A stretch of 64,000 bases of DNA from positions 16,981,231-17,045,230 of the forward strand of contig OX463815.1 of the NCBI GenBank assembly GCA_949825045.1, written 5' to 3'. Both the position numbers and the translations under genes were made by a program. This stretch comes from Argyresthia goedartella. Its lineage: Eukaryota > Arthropoda > Insecta > Lepidoptera > Argyresthiidae. The notes beneath the pieces were generated by a model. It saw nothing but the letters and a program-made list of their open reading frames with translations, made no database searches and had not been told where the DNA came from. This document shows positions 12,169-23,900 of the stretch, in pieces. How positions within the stretch are numbered: the first letter of the stretch is position 1; the number at the start of each line of letters is the position of its first letter.

Positions 12169-12578
12169 TGGTCGTTCCGCTTCTGTGCTACGCTGCTGAG
12201 CTCGTCTGAGGCCCTCATTCCACAGGTCAGCCTGGTCACCGCTATCGGGCTCTAGCGACGACGTGTTGCAAAATCCGCTTGCCTAGGACGCAAATTATAA
12301 TTATTAGTACTAGAAACATTCGGCCTGTCTCCCCCCCCCCTATTGCTATGGGCCAAATTCGGTCCAAAAGTTGCCGGGTTCCTAAACACATTCACATTAT
12401 CATCACTTCCCGGACTTAATTTATTCTAAGCCTTCTTATCTACAAAATGGCTCAACATTAATTTATTTCTAAGATGGTTTTGCAATCCTCTTAAAAATTG
12501 CGTTATAAAAATGTCATCTTTAGTAACTCTAGCCTTTCTCGCCAGGTCCCCTAAATAATGGAAGTAGTCCAACAAACT

Positions 12579-12869
12579 TTATTTCTCTTGCTTGGCATTG
12601 TAGAACTTCTCTGCAAAGTCTGTGCCTCCAAACTCCTCATTAAATTTATTCACCACCTCGTCAAATGTCTGGGCACTACCCCTAATTTCCCTAAAAAAAT
12701 ATAAGGCTCCACCTTTTAAATACGAAGGAAATAATAATTTTAATTCCTCCGACGATATAAATCTCTTCAAAGGACTCCTGAGGACTCCCCGAAAAACAAG
12801 TTGACAATCATGAAATAATTTCATAACATTTTTCACAAAATGTCCGCCGCTATAAAACAATCTTCCCAC
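12579..12869 (-). pseudogene. Gypsy gag capsid fragment
   Basis: A 96-residue frame contains LFPSYLKGGALYFFREI and FNEEFGG, the pattern of retrotransposon gag capsids (Retrotrans_gag-like). The flanking sequence 12170-12578 and 12870-13098 should hold the rest of gag and the leader but is broken. I could not find a clear CCHC zinc knuckle; a C-run at about 12331-12340 lies where one might be expected. Confidence 0.65.
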
Positions 12870-13098
12870 AACATTTTTCTATTTGATTCTTCACTCGCTT
12901 GGCAGGTCGAGGTAATTCCTAAATAAAAACTTAAGTACCGAAATATACTTCCCAATGCACATTCGATCCTTCCTCGATTCAGCAAGGTCTGGATCGACGA
13001 TCACTATCCTCTTCTATTACGCCACTTTTTATGACGTCCTTCCTTCTGAAGCAGTCTTCCTATTTCTCCGGCCCGTTCGGCGCCTCCGCCAATGTAAA

Positions 13099-13425
13099 TG
13101 TAATGCTCCTAGCACTAGACGTCACTGCCTAATTGATAACCATGAATATAAAGACGTTGGTTTGCGTTTGTGGTTGTTTTTACTTGGTTATTTTACACTA
13201 TGTATAAAAGGGATCCACAACTGGCTCGATAGCCATTACTCTAATCCTAACTATAATTTAGCTCAGTCACTGGCCGAAGCCTACGGTGAAGTGTGTCACA
13301 TTGACTTCTCACAACCAAGCCTCTTTCTTTTTAAAATTATAAAATAAGTAACAATGTCAAAGTGACACCCACTCTAAAGAGGCCCGTATACAAAATAATC
13401 GCATAAACAAATATCGAACCTTACA
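13099..13425 (-). repeat. 5' LTR of the gypsy element
   Basis: This 327-bp direct repeat of 8956-9282 is the 5' LTR because gag lies next to it on the minus strand. A primer-binding site could start within a few bases of its inner edge (TGGCGGAGGCGCC on the minus strand), but I cannot assign the tRNA. Confidence 0.9.
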
Positions 13426-13437
13426 GTACCTACTAGT

Positions 13438-13584
13438 CATCACACCGCTCTCCTCATAAATCTAGGGTATTGATCAGAAAATAAATTATATCGTGGGGCG
13501 CGTAACATTTCTATCATCAGTCAACCGCTCCTATTATCAATATTCTGTTCAATGCCCTAGATTTTTGAGGAGAGTGGTGTGATG
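13438..13584. mobile_element. 147-bp MITE-like foldback element
   Basis: The two 36-bp arms, 13438-13473 and 13549-13584, are inverted copies with a few mismatches. Outer ends read CATCACACC and GGTGTGATG. No clear target-site duplication was seen. It lies just upstream of the first P450 exon found. Confidence 0.7.
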
Positions 13585-13802
13585 TCTTGTACCTAGGACC
13601 AACTTAATTATTTTTAGCTTTTGTACATTATCTTAAAAGCGAAATGGTACCTAGGTCCTAATACCTATTATATAGGTTCATATATGCCACAGCTCTGACT
13701 ATCCGGATTCAGCAATGCACAAAATAATAGTACATTTTATGAATTATGAACTCCGTATGGACGTACATATAGGACCATAAAATATAAAAAATACCTTTAC
13801 AG

Positions 13803-16786
13803 GCGACTACAGAGCTGAAGCACTCGACAAGAACGCCTTACTGAACTACCGCCGATATGGGCCCATGGTGCGGGAATCCCTCATGCCAGGAGTCCAGATC
13901 CTGCATCTATTCGACCCCGAAGACATCGAGCTGGTCTTCAGGCAAGAAGACCGGCTGCCGGCAAGACGCAGCCATCTGGCTATGAGATACTATAGGATCA
14001 CCAAACCAACGGTTTATAACAGTGGCGGGTTGATTGCAACGTAAGAGCGTTTTTTGATATACACTTATGTAAGTGGTATACAGCGTAGTAGCGTCACACT
14101 ATTTGCAATACGGGGTGTTATAGTTTTACGCCAACGTTTAAAAAGCATATCATTTCGTCTCAAAAAAAATATATACTAATCTGTAGTCTAAGACTGCTAT
14201 TATTTCATCCTATTATTTCATCTCGGCGGGGATTCGAATCCAGGACCTCTGACATGCCCGTGGTAAAACCATAGAGGTCGACAAAAATAATTTACTTACC
14301 TACTCATACATATGTATGTACATGAAAATATCATTTCTGATCCTACACTCTTACTCCATGAGTCACGAGGACCCCAATCATTGTCGTCACAAACGTATTT
14401 AAATTAAACATCCAAGAGACAAGATCCGAGGAACCTAACTAAATATTTGATATTCCAGAAACGGCCCTGTTTGGTGGAGGCTTCGTAGCACATTTCAAAA
14501 GAACTTTTCCAGCCCTAAGAGCGTCAAGGGGCATGTTGAAAGCACTGACAATATCGTGAGAGAATTTGTCCAATGGATTCAAGATAACTCCTTCCAGGAT
14601 TTTCTGCCTTACCTTAACAGACTGAATTTGGAAGGTAACAAATACTTAAATAATAATCAAATGTTTTCATATTGCTGATCGCTCTGTAAGGCATATGTCC
14701 GAATTCACAAACGCTACTTAACTTAAGTGCCACTTAAATGTATATCATAGAGGCGCTATCAATTCCTTAACTGGACCGCATAACGAGAGTCAGTAACAAC
14801 ATACCAACATGCCAGTCAAACTTTGAGTTGACAGTTGTTCATTGGAGCAATAATAATTATCTCATTGTATTACTCTGTCTTTCAGTGATTGGTGTGGTGG
14901 CATTCGATGAGAGGTTCCACAGTTTCTCTTCTTCCGAACAAGAGAAGAAGTCTCGCAGTAGCAGAATCATATCTTCAGCGTTCGGCTCCAGCAGCGGAAT
15001 CATGAAGCTGGATAAAGGGTTCATTTGGAAACTCTTTAGAACGCCTTTGTACTCTAAGTTAGCAAAGTCTCAGGAGTATTTGGAAAAGTGAGTTAGTTTT
15101 ATTTCGTTCATTGTACTGACAGTGGCGAGTTACATCAATGTATTAAGACCGCAATCCCAATGACGCAAAAAATAACTATTAGAAGGACGTTTAAAATGAG
15201 GAATTTATAGAATAAATGTAGGAACCTTGGCCTATTCACAGGAAATTACGTATGCTTAGCACAGGAATTATTGCTAGCCTGCCAAAATAGGTTCATCTTG
15301 TGATAATTGTTTTGTTCGACCTTGCAGGGTTTCTTCTGAAATACTGATCAAAAAGGCTGCGTTCTTTGAAAATAACAACACCAATTTAACGAACAATTGT
15401 CTTCTATCCTCATTCCTGCGTGAGTGTGATGACTTGAAAGACGTTATGGGAATGATGGTCGACATTCTTATGGCATCTATTGATACGGTAAGTATAAGAC
15501 GTAATTTTATATAAAGTACACCCGTTGAGTTTACCAGCTGAAGAAATATCATAGTGAAATGGAAACTAAATCCATAATATGAAGGTATTTATCAACTCAT
15601 GCCTTCGTAGATGCAATCCATCGATAAGAGTACGTAGTCTGGTACTCCCGCATTTTAAAACCCCCCGTTCTCGTTACAGTCAACGTGTATCCTTCCTTTC
15701 AGACTGCCTACTCCACAAGCTTCGCTCTTTACCACCTGGCGCGCAATCCAGAATGTCTGCAGAAACTCTTCGCTGAAGTATCAACCCTTTTGCCTAACAA
15801 AGAAGATGTGCTAACTGCAGATATGTTAACTGAAGCTGTATACACTCGCTGCTGTATAAAAGAGAGCCTCCGTCTGAATCCTGTGGCGATAGGGGTTGGG
15901 AGGGTGCTGCAGCGGGATATTGTTTTGAGGGGATACGAAATTCCTAAGGATGTAAGAGCCATTTCACACGATGCAGTGCGATAGTCGCACGACTGACTTG
16001 CGGCTATCACGCTGCTCAGAAGCGACTGTTTTCCGACGACTGACAAAAAGTGTTACAAGCGCACTTACATATGCATTCATTCCATATATGGCAGACTATC
16101 AACCTTAGAATCAATTTTTGAAATGAAGCGTGCCATGAAGCCGCGCGACAGCCGCTCTAATGTGAAAACAATGTGTCTTTAAGCTTGTCATGTCTTTAAT
16201 GAGCTTGTCAACCTATACAATATTGTACCTAAATGTACGTACATAACAACCTCGAGGTACATATGTCTAATTCTATATTTCCAGACTGTGATTGTAACAC
16301 AAAATATGACAGCGTCACGGTTGCCGCAGTATGTGAAAGACCCATTACGGTTCAAGCCCGAACGGTGGCTTCGGGATTCTGAAGATCATGAGAACATTCA
16401 CCCATTCCTCAGTTTACCTTTTGGCTTTGGTCCACGTTCTTGTATTGCTAGACGATTGGCAGAACAAAATATGTGGATTACCTTGATTCGAGTAAGATTT
16501 TTAACTATAAATGTTGCTTTAGACAAATGTTGAAACTGCTTTTCTCTCGAATTGCGAATACTCGCAAGACTTACGTGATACTTTGGATACCCAAGAAGAA
16601 GAAACGTCTACCTTTGCATTAATTATGTGGAGGATTAGTGGAAGATTATACCTATTACAATTTTATTTTCAGTTGGTGCGAGAATTCGACATTAAATGGG
16701 ATGGAGGAGAGTTGGGTATCAAAACACATCTAATAAACAAACCGGATCAACCAGTGGCTTTATCCTTTGCAACTAGATGTGCTTAG
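13803..16786 (+). CDS. Mitochondrial-clan cytochrome P450, 5' end missing
   Basis: This is a haem monooxygenase. Seven in-phase exons with GT-AG junctions: 13803-14040, 14459-14634, 14886-15087, 15328-15487, 15703-15951, 16285-16491 and 16673-16786. They total 447 residues. Motifs in order: RRSHLAMRYYR and GPVWWRLR (N-terminal region typical of the mitochondrial clan), I-helix ASIDTTAYSTSF, K-helix KESLRL, PERW, and the haem loop FGFGPRSCIARR with its cysteine ligand. The C-terminus ends LINKPDQPVALSF. Insect members are usually about 490-530 residues, so roughly 60-80 N-terminal residues with the import peptide are missing; the first exon seen starts in phase 2. The wording resembles CYP302A1 (disembodied, ecdysteroid C22 hydroxylase) to me, but CYP49/CYP301 relatives are not excluded. 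The frame is open throughout. Confidence 0.88.
14219..14288 (-). repeat. Possible degenerate tRNA-derived SINE head in a P450 intron
   Basis: On the minus strand, GGATTCGAATCC is a good Pol III B box, preceded by 'catgtcagaggtcct', as in tRNA-like SINE heads. The A box is poor, so it is unlikely to be a working tRNA gene. Confidence 0.35.
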
Positions 16787-16873
16787 TTAAGTTATGTATT
16801 AAGTATTAAGAAGTATTTTTTTTAGACGATACTTAATCGTAAAAATAATACATATTTTATCTCGGTCATAGTT

Positions 16874-16879
16874 TTTATT
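16874..16879 (-). terminator. AATAAA polyadenylation signal of the repetitive secreted protein gene
   Basis: TTTATT on the plus strand lies about 20 bp past the minus-strand stop at 16899, in the short gap between the convergent P450 and secreted-protein genes. Confidence 0.6.
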
Positions 16880-16898
16880 GCCACAAATCATAATCATT

Positions 16899-18657
16899 TT
16901 ATAATGGGAGACCGTAGGTTTCCGCTGGGGGTCCGGAAATGTAGTTAGACTCAATAGCCGGGATATATGCAGTCAGATGAGGTAGCTCGGGCGCTGCTGG
17001 AATACCCACGATGTCGTGAACACATGGCTCAGCTAGCCTAGGTGCCTCAGGTACGACAGTGATGACATTTGTAGGGATGTCTGGAAGGACTAATGGTGAC
17101 AGAACAGGGGCCTCAGGAAAGTACGTGGGTAGTTTAGGAACCTCAAATCTTACCGGAAACTCCGGCAACAAGAAAGGCCCAAGCTTTGGAGCTTCAGGGA
17201 TAACAACTGGAGTTATTGGTTCCTCAATGATCACGGGTGATTCTGGAACCTCAACTCTAACTGGAAACTCGGGTAACACGAAAGGCCCAAGCTCTGGAGC
17301 TTCAGGAATAATGATCGAGGCTTTCGGTTCTTCAATGATCACAGGTGATTGTGAAGGTACTTCAATGACCGTTGAATGTATGCAGGGTTCCTTCTCCGTT
17401 ATTAATGTGGGTAATTCCGGAACCTCAACTCTTACCGGGAATTCAGACCATACAAAAGGCGGAAGCTCTGGAGCTTCAGGTATAAAAACCGGCGCTTTTG
17501 GTTCTTCAAATATCACAGGTGATTTTGGTACCTCAACTCTTACCGGAAACTCGGGCAAAACAAGAGGTCCAAGCTCTGGAGCTGCAGGAATAACCACTGG
17601 GGCTTTTGGTGCTTCTATGATCACATGCTCTGGAGCTGGCAGTTCAATGAATGGTCCGTGCTTACAGTCTTCCTTTTCCAAACCAGCAGATTCAATCACG
17701 TTCACTCTAATCGGCAGTTCAGGAAGCACTAAAGGCTCTAGGATGGGCGCTTCGGGAACGTTTGTTGCTGCTGGATATGGGGCCAGTACCACAGGCTCTG
17801 GAATGTCCCCCCTTACCGGAAACTCTGGTAGTAAGATAGGACCAAGCTCTGGGGCTTCAGGAATTGCAATTGTTTCTTTCAAGACTTCTATCTCATTTGG
17901 GACCACAGGAGGCAGTTCAGGTGCTGACGGTAAGATATGACCGCAGTTTTCGTGGGTAAGTTCAATAGTTGCTGCGGGGTATGGAGCCACAAATATTGGC
18001 TTGACTGGTAGTTCAGGCAAAGTCCAAGGTGGTAGGGCGGGCGCTTCAGGAATATATAATGGTTCTTCGATCACAATAGGTTTTGGGGCCTCTGGTACGT
18101 ACAAGATTTCATGTGGTTCAGCAACTCTGATTGGGAATTCAGGTATTACGAATGGTCCCAGCTGAGGCGCTTCTGGGATGATTATTGATTCTTTTTCTTC
18201 GCCAACAATAGGCGACAGGGGTCTAAGCTCAGGCAGTGGTAGAGGCGCAAAGTTGATCTGGTTTGAATGTTCACAGTTGGTGTGGTCCACTGAAATGAAG
18301 GCTCCATTACCTGAAACCTGAATAGGCAGTCCATATTCCTCATGAGCTATTGCTGGAGGGTACGGGTACGATTCCCGTATTACGCTTCCCGATACGAGGG
18401 CTGTTCCAAGCAGGAACAGAGTTCCTACAGCAATCTGAAATATGAAAAACAATTCTTATATAACGATCTGGAATTTTCAGGATCTAAGTTATAGACTTTT
18501 AGTATCTATCGGCGAATCTATTTGTATGAACCTTCGAACAATTAAGGAACTTATCAATGTCGTTCGAGAAACGAAATTACGAAAACGTAGATTATGAAAA
18601 TATGTGGTGTATTTGTTTTTTGGATATATCGGAATTATTATAATTCTCACTTACCAT
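16899..18657 (-). CDS. Repetitive Pro/Glu-rich secreted protein
   Basis: Exon 1 codes only the initiator ATG (18655-18657, then GTAAGTG). Exon 2 (18434-16899) follows the acceptor TTTCAG and gives a 512-residue protein. It opens with a signal peptide (IAVGTLFLLGTALVSGS). The body is built from about ten imperfect modules of the type IPEAPELGPFVLPEFPVRV, often followed by VPESPVIIEEP. Five short C-x-H motifs (Cys near residues 55, 165, 258, 352 and 472) punctuate the repeats. A secreted structural role (cuticle, cocoon, egg or gut matrix) is an inference from composition and from the divergent cuticle-protein neighbour. I do not recognise a named family. The 293-residue open frame on the opposite strand is a shadow of the repeats. 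Confidence 0.85.
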
Positions 18658-18687
18658 TGTGGATGAGTGATGAGACAGATGATTGCC

Positions 18688-18724
18688 GAATGATATCAGA
18701 TTAGGATTTGGTTCACATTTTATA
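18688..18724 (-). promoter_or_regulatory. TATA box and initiator of the repetitive secreted protein gene
   Basis: On the minus strand TATAAAA (18718-18724) lies about 25-30 bp before an arthropod-like initiator ATCATTCG (about 18688-18696), and about 60 bp before the ATG exon. Confidence 0.6.
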
Positions 18725-18920
18725 CTTAAAAATTGCCGGAAGAAAACTTGATCCTCTTATTAGCATAGAGTAGACTAACGAAATTATCAAGTTTTGTCAT
18801 TAAACTTGTTCATTATTATTGCTACGGAACGGTAGCTCTACAAATAATTATGTGATTTCACAAGATCACATTCCTCAGTATCGACATAATTATCAACGGT
18901 ACCTAATGTGCCTTTGTGTT

Positions 18921-18955
18921 TATAAGCTCCACTAATCCGAATAAACACCATTCAG
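18921..18955 (+). promoter_or_regulatory. TATA box and initiator of the cuticle protein gene
   Basis: TATAAG at 18921-18926 is followed about 28 bp later by CCATTCAGCC (TTCAG at 18951-18955), an arthropod initiator. The ATG lies 70 bp downstream. Confidence 0.6.
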
Positions 18956-19022
18956 CCAGGTCACTGAGAAGTGATCACTCACTCATTTGCGATAGCTGAC
19001 TAAGCATCTTAATTTAACAGCA

Positions 19023-19692
19023 ATGAATAAGGTACGAGTAATTTTGTACAGAATACCTAACTATCAAACAAATATTCTATATTTTTTTTAGTATCAACAA
19101 AAGAAGACGTAATGAATTCTCTACCTATGTTATGTTTGCATACACTCCTACCTGCCTCATCTTTCTTCTTTTCTTTTTCGGGTTTCTAGTAATACATTCT
19201 ATGTATTTGGTGCCGTAATATATATACCTACTATGGATGATTCTAGAACGTCACGCATCGAACCTCCTCGTGGCCATTTTGTACTACTTTTTACAATAAC
19301 GTAATTTATTTATTTGTTTTTCATTACAGTTTATAGTAACATTCGGCCTGATGGCCGCCTCGGCTGTTCTGGCGGCTCCCACCACGGACTGGGAGACGGC
19401 GGCGCGGCGCGCGCTGCCCGCGCTGCAGCACGAGGAGGTGCACGACCAGTTTGGGCAGTACGCGCTGCGCTACGTGACCGCCGAGGGCACCATCGTGTCC
19501 CAGCGCGGCCGCCTGGTGCCTAGCGGCGGCGGCCACGTGCTCGCCTCCGAGGGGGAGACCTCCTACCTAGGCACCGACGGCAAGCGCTACGTCACGCGCT
19601 ACACTGCTGGGCCCGATGGGCTGCACGTCGAGGGCGACCACCTGCCCATGCCACCGCCCATTGCCGTCGTCCCAGCCGTCGCTTTTATATAA
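19023..19692 (+). CDS. Cuticle protein with an RR (chitin_bind_4) domain
   Basis: Exon 1 (19023-19031) codes M-N-K, followed by the donor GGTACGAG. Exon 2 (19330-19692) follows the acceptor TTTTTCATTACAG. The product is 123 residues: a signal peptide (about residues 1-19, ending SAVLAAP), then a Rebers-Riddiford-like chitin-binding domain (FGQYALRYVTAEGT ... SYLGTDGKRYVTRYTAGPDG ... EGDHLP) close to the RR-1 pattern. It would bind chitin in the extracellular cuticle. The tiny first exon carrying the start of the signal peptide is usual for insect cuticle genes. Exon 2 is markedly GC-rich compared with its AT-rich surroundings. It is divergent from the secreted-protein gene to its left, 365 bp away. 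Confidence 0.9.
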
Positions 19693-20850
19693 ACTCATAT
19701 ACCATTGAAAACCGACAATAACACTCTTATTATTTCCACCTACAGACTAAGCACCACATGGTCTTAATTGGAATTGGGGCTGCGAGCCCATCATAGTTAT
19801 AAATCAATATTACCCGCTAACTGGACGTTTAGCATCCACCTGTACAGCAGTGTCGCTAGTCATTTTTAACAGCATCGTAGGAAATTGGTGATCACGATAC
19901 AAACAATTATATAACGCTACCTACATATTTTTCTTTCCTCCTACCTATGGGATCCCCTATGATGAATCCTGTTACACGTCACAAGGCTTCGCAAATGGGA
20001 GTAATAACCAAGGTGACGTAATTGTGTCGTGTTGTGGTTGTGATTCAACCAAGGTATATGTAAAAGTATATTTTAAGGGCACGTGTTAGCTGTAATTCAA
20101 ACCCCGTATACAAAAATACTTTATATAAAGAGAAACTATATGAACTACGATAAAATAATATTGAACCTAGGTGTTCTGGGTTGCTTCATAATCACATAAA
20201 GCTATTGGAGACGAAAAGATATCTTATATCACTTGATCTTGTATATTGTAGAGTTTTGGTATGTCTTTTCGGGTTAGGGCTGTATCGGGCATTGACACCT
20301 GTCAACCATATTGGGTTTGCGATACTTACTTATTGGGAGGCAATTGCTCACGTCCAAGGAAATACTTGGTTTCTACATCCGTTCACGTCTCCCCGGGGAG
20401 TGCTTAGGAGCAAAAACAAATTATCCACAAGACTTAATTTCCAGGTTCTCGAGAATCTGACCAAATTTTGATCTTTCAAATACACTTGACACTGGCTAAA
20501 TATGAGCTAAATTAACCTCAAAAGAGGTTAGCACTCCATATTTAAAAGAAAATTAATAGATACTTACTTATTACGTGGAAAGTTCGAAATAACTGTAGTT
20601 TAGCTTATCATGGCAGAGGTTGCCCATCGTTACATGGTTACAATGTATGATTTGGTTTGCAGTAGCAGTCGGGTCAAAGACCGCTATCGCAATGCTAACC
20701 CGTATACACTATAGCATTATATTAATGACAAAACACTCACTACGTTAATGACGTGGGCACTTAACAACAGCATCAATAATTAAAAACGCAATTTTCTTGA
20801 CCACTATCTAACCGATAAGTCATTTATTACTGATATTTCTACCTTTTTCG
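19693..20850. other. Intergenic, nothing recognised
   Basis: No gene is supported here. A 96-residue open frame (20181-20471) has no domain or splice context. This is the 3' flank of the cuticle gene and the upstream region of the next gene. Confidence 0.5.
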
Positions 20851-20851
20851 A

Positions 20852-20912
20852 TATAAAAAGGGCACCATCTACTAATATCCGACAAATACTAAAAGGGTAT
20901 CTTCGCTTCGAG
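20852..20912 (+). promoter_or_regulatory. TATA box and non-coding first exon of the secreted acidic protein gene
   Basis: TATAAAAA (20852-20859) is followed by a short leader of about 30 bases without ATG, ending at a consensus donor (CGAG|GTGAGT, exon end 20912). The next plus-strand acceptor followed by an open reading frame is at 24346, so I join the two. This is an inference; transcript data would settle it. Confidence 0.5.
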
Positions 20913-23900
20913 GTGAGTTATATATACTCTATAGTTAATTCTTAAGGTGATACGAAAAAATAATGTTTTTAATGAGTATTTGATTTTTTCACTAAATGAA
21001 AACGCGATTAGATGAAATTTTCTCGATATAATTTAATTACGAAAACAACCCTAAATTGTTTTATTTTTTCCTGTAATTTCATTTTTATTATTTCATTTTT
21101 CATTGTGGAACTGCGTTCAAAATGTAGATATTAGGTATTCGCAAAATATCCTTAAAAACTTTTAAACAAAATAGCGTAGTTTATTTTTAAACAATTTTTC
21201 TGTGGTTGAGTTAGCGGAACGTTTTTTCATTTTTTCCCGATTCCGTCCCTCTCACACTGCGGGTCTTTCCGCCTGGAGTAACGGGGACCTTTGCACGGAC
21301 GAGGTATCGCCTTAAAAGCATATCTTTTAAATATTAAATAAACAAAGTAAATCTCATCGGTCATTTAAGTTGCCTGTGTAAGCCTGCTTGGAAGCAATCA
21401 ATACCAACAGAGTAGATTTTTGCATGTTTGTGGTTCTTCACTGTGAAAAAACTCTTGTTGTTCGTTTAGCTAACTTTTGTCTAGGTATAACATAGAAAAA
21501 GTGACCACAAAACTACAGTTATACGTAACCAAATCTAGTTTGGTTATTTTTTTAACGAAACTGTTTTATAATTCATGTTAACACTATTGTCTAAGTCTTA
21601 CCAACTTGTTAAAGTTACCTTTTGCTAAATATATCGTAATAGAGGCCTACTTATATGCAGCTAGTAAGCCCATTGTTTGTTTGCTTAGACCAATTGGTTT
21701 TGTTGCTATTTATCCAACTTACCAACTAACTCGGTATTGTTTAACAAAATTCGTACTTTACTTACAACCATATATTAGTTAATTGAGATCGGCTTTGTTA
21801 ATTTTTACAAAAGTTTGACTGTTAGTAACAAAACGAATTGGTTGTTTTAGCTGTAGTTGTTTGTTTACTTAAACCTTATAGATTAGTTAATTGAGACATT
21901 TTGTTTTGTTGTTTTTTACAAAACAGTTTGACTGCCTTAGTAACAAAATTCTGCTTGCTTTCGCTGAATTTGTTTGTTTATATGGTGTTTTTTTTGCTTG
22001 TATAGTCTGAGCATTGTAGCATGGCAATTATCGGTCATTTCCATTTTGTTAATATTTCAAGAATCATCGATTAGATTAATTTCAAAATAATTTCAATCTA
22101 ATCAGTGATTCTTGAAATACTTACAAAAGGGAAATGACTGCTAATTGCCATGCTAAAAAGCTTAGACTAAATGTAGTAGCTAAAATAAATTGGATACACA
22201 CTTCAAAAGTACATTTACTGAACATCATATAAACAAAGAAACTACTACTAAAACTGAAATTGCTTGTACTACCTAAATAAAATTAAAAAGTAGGTAGATG
22301 AATAAAAGGCAATTATTTTACAAAGGTTATAGTTTTATTGCTAGAATTAAGTAATTAATTAATTTTACAATATTGTTAGTCATCATTATCATCATCTCAT
22401 AAATCAAATGCATGAAGAGACTTATGAATGTTGAGGAAGCAAGAGATGTATGCCAGGATCGTAGCAGGTGGACGTCTTTGGCCACTGCCTACCCCTATTT
22501 CGGGAAATAAGCGTGAGCATAATTCAAAATCTCAGAACAACGGGAATCTTTTTTCCAATGTCCCAGTGTCCTCTACTGAGGCCACGTTGTAGTATTACTA
22601 GTACCCTGTGAGACCTGTGATGTGTTCGGCTCAGTCAACCGATCTTCATATGTCTGAAACTGAGAAAACCATGTGATTAGGGCGTATCTATCTATTTCAG
22701 TTAGGTTCCGACGTAGTGGTAAGGAAATTTATTTTTTATTTTATTTATTAGGTTTACTAACAATTTGTGCACGAGATAAACAATTAGGTACATATAGGTA
22801 TATGCTTAATAAAACAACGCAACGGGACTGCATTCATCGATTAATATATTTACAGGAGATAGGTGAAACGTGTCAACCCACGCCTATCTCGCTGTCCAAG
22901 GAAGCTCTTATGGAACTCGATAGCCAGTACTACATCTTATTGTTTCCAAGGTCCACCAAAATTCAACTGATATGCAATCAAGTACACAAGCTACTTAAAA
23001 GTAAATATAACATACAATTGGGAAACAAAGTACTTTAATGAACTATGCTATAAGTGCTATTATTCACTAGAGTACTATCAGTATAAGGAAATAGAGGTAC
23101 CTATTCAATTACTGTTGATTGTTAAATATACTTCTATTTCTATAGCCATACTTTCCTGCCATTTGGTCTGAAAAAATATATCGGTAGGTAGGTTAGACAC
23201 GGATGCAAGCTAGCGTTATTAATTAGTATAGGTTTGGGTGCCGAGGTACTAGATATGTTACTTTCGGCGCATTGGCACCATGCTGGCGCGGCTCACATCT
23301 TATGCCTTTTTATCTCCAGATTGCCCTAGCTATAATGAAAGGAAATGATTAGGTATATACCTACCTTTCCATTATGTAAAATACACTTCTAGGCCCAACT
23401 GCCCCAGATAATCTTCGAAAGCATCGGGGCTCTGCTCAGCCATGGTTCTCTCACTCAAGTGTTACGTAGGTAGCTCACTGAAATAAATAATCTTCTTCTG
23501 ATTATGCTGATGAGAGAGATGACAAGCCCAGAACTATTTTACTTTGGAGTTTGGTGAAAAACAGAGATACATCTTCACACGACTGTCCCGAGAGGCGTAA
23601 GCGCGGGCTGCAAAATGAAAAGGAAATCAACGTGTTTGACATGGCGTGTCGCATCATCGCGACGATCGCAGCAAAATGCAGTTTTTGAAATTCTTCGCTC
23701 TTGCACAGATTAATAAAGGATTGCTCTTGGCACTGTGCCGCACGGCCGGATTTTGTTTGACAAGACTACATTCAACTCGCGCGCGAAACGTTGGTAGTTC
23801 GACATCGCGTAAACCAAAGTGTTTGGTTTTGAAATATCAAAATACGGCGTGATCGAAGATAACGCTATGTTTAGCTGTATTAACTATCAGTTTGGTGTAA

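Larger units (their letters stand above)
8956..13425 (-). mobile_element. Ty3/gypsy LTR retrotransposon, internally deleted
   Basis: Two 327-bp direct repeats (8956-9282 and 13099-13425), each TGTAA...TTACA, flank minus-strand gag, protease and integrase fragments in the normal order. A polypurine tract reading GAAGGGAGTGGGGAA on the minus strand lies at 9287-9301, next to the 3' LTR. Reverse transcriptase, RNase H and the first part of integrase are absent: the frame goes from the linker after protease straight to the integrase core near 11426. The LTRs differ at about 4 of 327 positions by eye. The flanks (gctaa / gtacc) do not match, so no target-site duplication is visible. Confidence 0.9.

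Noticed and set aside
8926..13612. 12-bp inverted match GGTCCTAGGTAC / GTACCTAGGACC outside the gypsy LTRs
   Set aside because: It is inverted rather than direct, not adjacent to the LTR ends, and short enough to be chance; it is not a target duplication.
17059..17940. 293-codon open frame on the plus strand
   Set aside because: It is antisense to the repetitive secreted protein; its Gly/Ser/Thr-rich repeats mirror that gene's codons, and it has no signal peptide or splice context.
19324..19536. Open frames on both strands over the cuticle gene
   Set aside because: GC-rich shadows of exon 2; only the frame with signal peptide and RR domain joined to the MNK exon is supported.
22673..23038. 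121-codon frame with a faint env-like pattern
   Set aside because: GTG start, lies in a presumed intron, similarity is only impressionistic, and no neighbouring retroelement genes were found.
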